Below, piece by piece: positions 58,369-64,000 of a DNA stretch of 64,000 nt (positions within the stretch are counted from its first letter, which is position 1; every line of letters begins with the position of its first letter). The position numbers and the translations under genes were made by a program. The notes beneath the pieces are model-generated. The model searched no databases and was not told the origin of the DNA. It worked only from the letters and a program-made list of their open reading frames with translations. The stretch is from Ooceraea biroi (lineage: Eukaryota; Arthropoda; Insecta; Hymenoptera; Formicidae), in contig NC_039508.1 of NCBI RefSeq assembly GCF_003672135.1, positions 1,798,001 to 1,862,000 on the forward strand, written 5' to 3'.

Positions 58369-60027
58369 AACTAAATGCAGAAATAATGTCCTTTGGAGTA
58401 CGTTTAGCTCGCAGCAGGCCCATTAGGCTTCTAGGAAGTATCGCCATGAAATGTTGGGCTTTCAGCGGAGCTTACATTCTTGCTTGCTTCCTCTTATACT
58501 GGCTATATGGTGGAATCCTGGCTTTCATTCTGTTGTGCTTTGCCATAACTGGTTTGTATTAATCTCTTTTCATAAAGGAAGATTTTGTTGACACAAAGAT
58601 TAAAGTGATTTTGAGCTCTTAATTACTTTTTTGTTACAGGAATACTCTATCATAGAGAAGATCAGCTTTTATATCATCCAGAATTGCCAGCTCACTCCAG
58701 AGTTTATGTGCCAGCACCTTCAATATTTAGTTTGCCGTATCAAAGTGTGTACACCAGAGCTGGTGATGGCACAATGTTGCACATGTTTTTCATTTCTCAA
58801 CCGGAGGAAAAAATGAGGAAAGCGCCTACATTATTATTTCTTCATGGCAACGCTGGCAATATGGGCCATCGGTATTTAATGTTACTTTACTGTCCATTTA
58901 TCTAATCATCAATCTAACTATCTCTTCTTTTTTTTGTATATAATTTAATAAACTACATAAATTTGTATTATATTAAATTATAATGAATTATACGTATCGC
59001 TTATTTTTTCCAGATTGCAGAATATAATGGGACTGTATCACAGTATCGAATGTAACATTTTGATGTTAGAGTACCGAGGATACGGCCTGTCGCAGGGCTC
59101 TCCGTCAGAAGAAGGCCTTTACATGGACGCCCAAGCGGGAATGGATTATCTGTCCAGTAGAACAGATATTAATACTAATGAAATTATAGTGTTTGGTAGA
59201 TCGTTAGGTAAAGAAATAAATCATTTAATATTTGAAATTATTTGTACTTTAGATATAATTTGAATTTTTGAATTGATTCATGCGTTCTGAGCGAAAAGAA
59301 AGCGAAGCGAATACTTTTTGTTTATTATTTAAGAGATTAAGAAGGAAGATATAGAAGGAGCCTTTCCCTCGTTTTGACTTATCAATTAAAATTGTGATAG
59401 GTGGAGCAGTAGCAATCGATCTAGCCACGAAGGAGGAAAGCTCACGAAGAGTTTGGTGCCTTATACTCGAAAATACCTTCACTAGTATTCCAGATATGGC
59501 TGCCTTATTCGTCGGATCGAAATTTTTGCAATATTTACCACTCTTTGTATATAAAAACAAGGTGAGTAATGATAATAGGAATAATGTTATATAAATAATG
59601 ATAATAGGAATAATCACTCTTTGTGTGCATTTCATGTTCCCTGTATTTTTAAATCTATTTCTACAGAGTACATGTTTTTATACATTCAATGTATTCTTTT
59701 CGATTTCAACCTTTACATTCTTATGTTTTTGTATTTTTTATCTCATTACAGTATTTATCTATCTTGAAAGTTCGCTCAGTCACAGTACCCACTATGTTTA
59801 TTTCCGGTCTGGCGGACACGCTGGTACCACCCCGCATGATGCAGGATCTCTACAAAAATTGTCGAAGCACGTGTAAACGGATACTTCCAGTCGTGGGCGG
59901 TACGCACAACGAGACCTGGTGTCAGCCGGGTTACTATCAGAATATTCGTTCTTTTCTGGCCGAGCTCAGGGAAAATCCTCCTCCTCCGAGAGTGGTATCT
60001 AGTCATTGGCAGATTGATGATATCTAG
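58365..60027 (+). CDS. Abhd13: ABHD13-type alpha/beta hydrolase, membrane-anchored (Bem46 family)
   Basis: Five exons join in frame to about 349 residues: 58365-58551, 58640-58871, 59014-59207, 59401-59561 and 59752-60027. An N-terminal hydrophobic anchor (residues about 28-63) precedes the hydrolase domain. FLHGNAGNMGHR is the oxyanion-hole motif. The join GRSLG/G forms the nucleophile elbow GxSxG. ISGLADTLVPP carries the catalytic Asp, and GGTHNETW the catalytic His. Length and motifs match ABHD13 (human about 337 residues); the substrate is not established. The first donor is GTTTGT, weak but in phase. Translation may start at ATG 58365 or at the second Met, seven codons on (MSFGVRLARSR). 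The 58365 ATG overlaps the stop of an unexplained upstream frame. Confidence 0.93.
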
Positions 60028-60923
60028 TGATAAGAAACTGATGAGGTAATCGGTTAATGTGATCGCAAAAAGAATTCATTTTCACATGCTACGAGTGCAA
60101 GAACATATAGTCGCTATTGACTTTATTGAAATCGATATTTCTAAACTTTTGTATTAATTTATTTGTATATTTAGACACGGATCTTACTAAAACATGACGT
60201 TACCAAGATCGGTCAGAAACAGTTGATAATCCTTTTCACATGAAAATCAAATCATTATAATCAGATTGAAACAATTGACGAATTTAATTTAATCATGATA
60301 GATTAAAACTTAAACTAATTAGTAGCAAAATTACGATAATGAAAGAAAAAGACATTTGCGCGATAAGAGGCTCTCGAGAAATTATATTGGACGCAAAGTT
60401 TATTGTTATTAAATTGTAATTTATTTCGTTTATTAAAATTCTTTATTAAAATATGCATATAACAGCGAAGGAAAACTCCAGTCCATGTAAATCGTTACAT
60501 TATAGCGGATTTCCGTTGCAATAAATATATTGCATATAAATAATAGATTGTAGATAGTTAAAAAAGGAAGAACTAAAGTGTGATGATTCTTGTGGGATTC
60601 ATTCAAAGAGTATGTGTGTACGTTGCGTTAAATTAAGAAAGTCATAACGAATATCTTTTGCATTCTTTTCCAATGGTAATCTTTGTGTTCATATGAAAGC
60701 TCATATGATTATTATTACTAGATTTAAATCTAAAGTTATATATATATAGATTATATATATTAATTTTAATTTTTGTAATTTTCTCCCTACAATTTCCGTT
60801 CAACTTTCGTCATATTAAGTGTATCATACTCTGTGTGTGCGTGTGTGTGTATCGCGCTTCGTGAAACTTTTAAAAATGTTTATGAATTAATGTTTTTTAT
60901 GTAATACTTTTAAATAAATATTT
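60028..60923. other. Convergent 3' ends of ABHD13 and the leucine-rich-repeat gene
   Basis: No coding region. AATAAA on the plus strand (60520-60525) could end ABHD13 mRNA and AATAAA on the minus strand (60399-60404) could end the leucine-rich-repeat mRNA, so the two 3'UTRs probably overlap. Confidence 0.5.
60520..60525 (+). terminator. Candidate poly(A) signal of ABHD13
   Basis: AATAAA about 490 bases past the ABHD13 stop codon. Confidence 0.4.
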
Positions 60924-63585
60924 CTAAAATCGACGATTAACTCGTCTCTTCTTCGCAATCATCTTTCGTGTCAGCAAAATGCCAATTATCGTTAAAATTG
61001 CGAGCAGGGCGATTGTCGTAACCAGAACGGCAATCATTCCAGGACTCGTCTTGAACGTTACAACTTGGTTGCTGGAGACACTCGCGACATTAACAGTTAT
61101 CCTTTCCGCAAAATGCGAAAAATCGTCGCAGAACACCTTTCCCTTCCATTTGTACCAGTGCACTATCCTTTTGTTACTTAACGGAGGTGGACCGGCGCAC
61201 CTAATTAACAAATTCGAATATTTATAATGTAAAATCTAAATTTATACAATAAGAAATTATATGTAATATACATAACATTAACAATTACCTCAAATCTTCC
61301 AAAAGACTAGGCTTTGTAACATAAAGTTTTGGGACTAATTCACTCAACATCCACTGTAACGAGCAATCGCAAATAAACGGGTTTCCTTGCAGATTGATAA
61401 GATATTCTGCATTTGAAATGTTTCTGTTATAGATGTTTACATCAAATAGCTTTGGTGGCAAATAAGTAAAGTGATTATTGCTCAAGTCGATCTAGGAATG
61501 AAGAGAAAGGTTTACCCTTTTATAAATTCTGCTATAAATACAATATTTGTCATAGACCAGTTGAAAATAAATATCATATTTCTCTTTATAGAATATACTT
61601 ACAGAACAAATGTTCATATGTTGAAAAGCATTTTCATGAATCGTACTCAACTTTATATTATTCGATATAATTATATTGATACAACCATTTTTCCTCTCCC
61701 TCAACATATGAAACGTTTCCTCTTCAATCCTTTCAATTGCGTCCGTAAAACTTACTTCAAACTTTTCCAACCTTAGTTCAGACCAAAGTTTTACATCTTT
61801 TAGATGCCCTCCGTTGATTCTGAGAATTTTTAAACTTGGAAAATTTTTGATACAAACGCTGTCAGGGACTAACGTTAGCTCATTGTAGGATAAATCCAAC
61901 GTTTCCAGAGTCTTCAAGGAAACATCCGGAAAATCTGATAAGAAATTGCTACTAATGTTCAAACTTATTATTTTTTCTAGTAATGTTACATTTTTATGTA
62001 TCTTTGAAATGCGATTATTTTTGATATCAAAGATACGTATCGGAGAGCTTTGAAATGATAGACTGTCGATGATATTGCTCCCTGCGTAAAGTTCCAATAG
62101 TGATTGAGGAAAATTCTGGAGATTTAAGGAGAGAAGTTGATTGTTGTTAACATAAAGAATCTTCAGACGCTCTAAATGGAGGAGTAAATTAGCTGGGAGC
62201 GTGGTAAGTCTATTGAAGGAGAGATCCAAGTATTCCAATTCCAGTAAAGCCTCAAGGAAACTCTGGAAAATATCAGGATAAAAGATATATTAAAAAAACT
62301 GATAATAAATCAAAAAGAAAAAAAGATACACGAGGTGTCGTTCGATAAAATATATCTTATATAGAATAGTAACAATGGTGCAACAGCAAAATTGATAAGT
62401 ATTGATTCGTAAAGAATTTCTTTCAAAATTTTTAAATACTTTTATTTTTCAGTAAACTGTGATCTAAATACTTAAGAAATCAATTTTCGAGAATCATCAA
62501 ATACACGCGGGTTTGAACAAAACTCGCGGCACAGACCAAAAGTTTTTATACCATTACAGTATAATTAAAAATATTTTGCTGCAAAAATAACAATTAAAAT
62601 TGTTACGTCACCAGATTAGTAATGTTGTTGTGGGATACGTCAAGAACTTTCAATATTGTTGTATTTTCTGAGTTTTTCTCGAGATTGTTGATCCGATTAC
62701 AGCTCAAATTGAGTCTGACTAAACTTGTCTCTAAAATGGAAATATCAAAGTTCCATAATAGATTGTGTGAGTAATTTAAATCTTCTAAATTGATCAAGGT
62801 CCTCAAGACCTCCGAATGCATATTGTCCAACTGATTCTGAGACAAGTCCAATTTTTTCAAGTGTTTCAAGTTCCTTAGCTCGTTAGTGGGTAACAGTGTT
62901 ATGTTGTTTTTTGAGAGAATAAGTTCATTTAGTGGTCGATGTTGGTTCAGGGTATAAAAATCGAAATTGAACCAATCTTCATTAATTCCTAGATTTCTAT
63001 CATGGCAATCAATGATTCGTCCCGTGTCTGTAAGAATGGGTAATGTTAAATTTATCTGTAATGACGATAGAGAACGTCGTTAAGTAAATTGGGTGAATTG
63101 TTACACGTATTATGTGTGTAATTATATAAAACGGAATTGATAAAAACCTAAATTGATAAAAATCCTACGTAAACGTGTGCTTTGAGATCTTCTTATAGTG
63201 ATCGCAAATAATTTAGTTTAACAATATCATATATATCAGAATGAAAGATGAAGAATGATCACAGAATGAAAAATGCAGACAAAAGTTCTGTTTTGATGTA
63301 TAACATATTCACATTTATGAATAATAATATAAATATAAAAAATAATGTATCCACAAATATAATGCGATTTTATTTTTGTTATTTATTATACACATTATAT
63401 GATAGTAGTAGTAATCTATTTTATTATTTTCCAAAAATCTTAATTTTTACTCATACGAACTTACTTGAGGAACATACGCAAGTTTTGCACATGTCGCATA
63501 AACATTTGTCGCACGCAATTAATAGTAACAGTGTAATAATATTACGGACGTTAAACATCGCGATATGTATCGGTAGTTTGTTCAT
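60924..63585 (-). CDS. Single-pass leucine-rich-repeat transmembrane protein
   Basis: Five exons join in frame to about 563 residues: 63478-63585, 62612-63055, 61603-62262, 61289-61491 and 60924-61200. Exon 1 encodes a signal-peptide-like start with the hydrophobic core NIITLLLLIA, then a cysteine cluster that resembles an LRR N-terminal cap. Multiple LRRs follow: LNELILSKNNITLLP, LKKLDLSQNQL, LVRLNLSCNRI, LEYLDLSFNRLTTLP, LETLDLSYNELTLVP and others. The C-terminal cap contains NPFICDCSLQWMLSEL and, across a splice, LLEDLRCAGPPP. A transmembrane helix (MIAVLVTTIALLAILTIIGI) then precedes a short basic tail (KMIAKKRRVNRRF). There is no TIR domain, so it is not a Toll receptor. A stronger donor in phase 0 (TGC/GTATGT) was preferred for exon 1 over GTAAGT 13 bases on, which would break the frame. 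No orthologue is recognised. Confidence 0.85.
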
Positions 63586-64000
63586 GTGATAGTGACTTCA
63601 CGCCCGAACCACTACTGAACGATCCCGCTTCTTGCTCATATCAGGAGATACATACGTATTACAGTCACAATTCCGATTCTGATAGCATATCTGATAAGTG
63701 TGCTGGCCAGGTGATCCATATCGTATTACTCATCATATTGCAGAAAATGTACGTGTAACAAATTTGACAAACTCTTTTTATGGTAATCATTATATAAAAG
63801 TCAACTCTCTTTAATTATGGAGCAATGGATAAACGCCTAACTGCCATTGCATCATTGAAACCAGACAAATAATATTTTCAAGACAATAGTTTCTGTGTTA
63901 TATTATAGACTATCGTAGAAAAATTAATTATTATTTGTTATATCCTAATAATGTATATTACTTGTTAATATTATAAACTGGCTTTATCGTACAATATAAA
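63586..64000. other. Upstream flank of the leucine-rich-repeat gene
   Basis: AT-rich DNA with no coding region seen. It should hold the promoter or 5'UTR of the minus-strand leucine-rich-repeat gene. Confidence 0.45.

Noticed and set aside
63465..63477. Stronger-looking GTAAGT donor for exon 1 of the LRR gene
   Set aside because: Using it puts exon 2 out of frame and gives an early stop; the GTATGT donor 13 bases earlier keeps the frame.

Overview
The window is a stretch of nuclear DNA from an insect, most likely an ant or other hymenopteran. The evidence is spliced protein-coding genes with short GT-AG introns, AT-rich intergenic DNA with little CpG depletion, a ZAD-type zinc-finger gene, and a decayed mariner copy. 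The species call is an inference. All exon models were assembled by hand from reading frame, splice consensus and family motifs, and no alignment was run.

Layout from left to right. (1) 268-1772, minus: the 5' part of a doublecortin-domain gene that runs off the left edge. (2) 3445-4730: a full-length mariner element with perfect 33-bp terminal repeats and a dead transposase. (3) 5196-8939, minus: Nsun5 (rRNA m5C methyltransferase), with a complete Vma21 gene (V-ATPase assembly) inside its second intron on the same strand. (4) 10655-16573, plus: a ZAD protein with 17 C2H2 fingers, followed at once by a (TC)n(GA)n palindrome. (5) 19276-22966, minus: PAPS synthase. (6) 25701-29778, minus: inositol-3-phosphate synthase. 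(7) 29.8-37.5 kb: a gene-poor stretch. (8) 37581-42811, minus: roquin. (9) 44279-51208, plus: the Ca2+-regulated mitochondrial ATP-Mg/Pi carrier SCaMC, with a probable second first exon that would give a short form without EF hands. (10) 54921-57483, minus: 6-phosphogluconolactonase, whose last intron holds a 756-bp element with about 267-bp inverted arms. (11) 58365-60027, plus: ABHD13-type hydrolase, preceded by an unexplained coding-like frame that overlaps its start codon as ATGA. (12) 60924-63585, minus: a single-pass leucine-rich-repeat membrane protein.

Most genes are conserved housekeeping genes: sulfate activation, inositol synthesis, the pentose phosphate pathway, mRNA decay, rRNA modification, V-ATPase assembly and the mitochondrial adenine-nucleotide pool. 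They share no single pathway, as expected for an insect chromosome segment. The items most worth checking are the nested Vma21 gene, the long-inverted-repeat element, the alternative SCaMC exon, the ABHD13 upstream frame and the zinc-finger 3'UTR palindrome.
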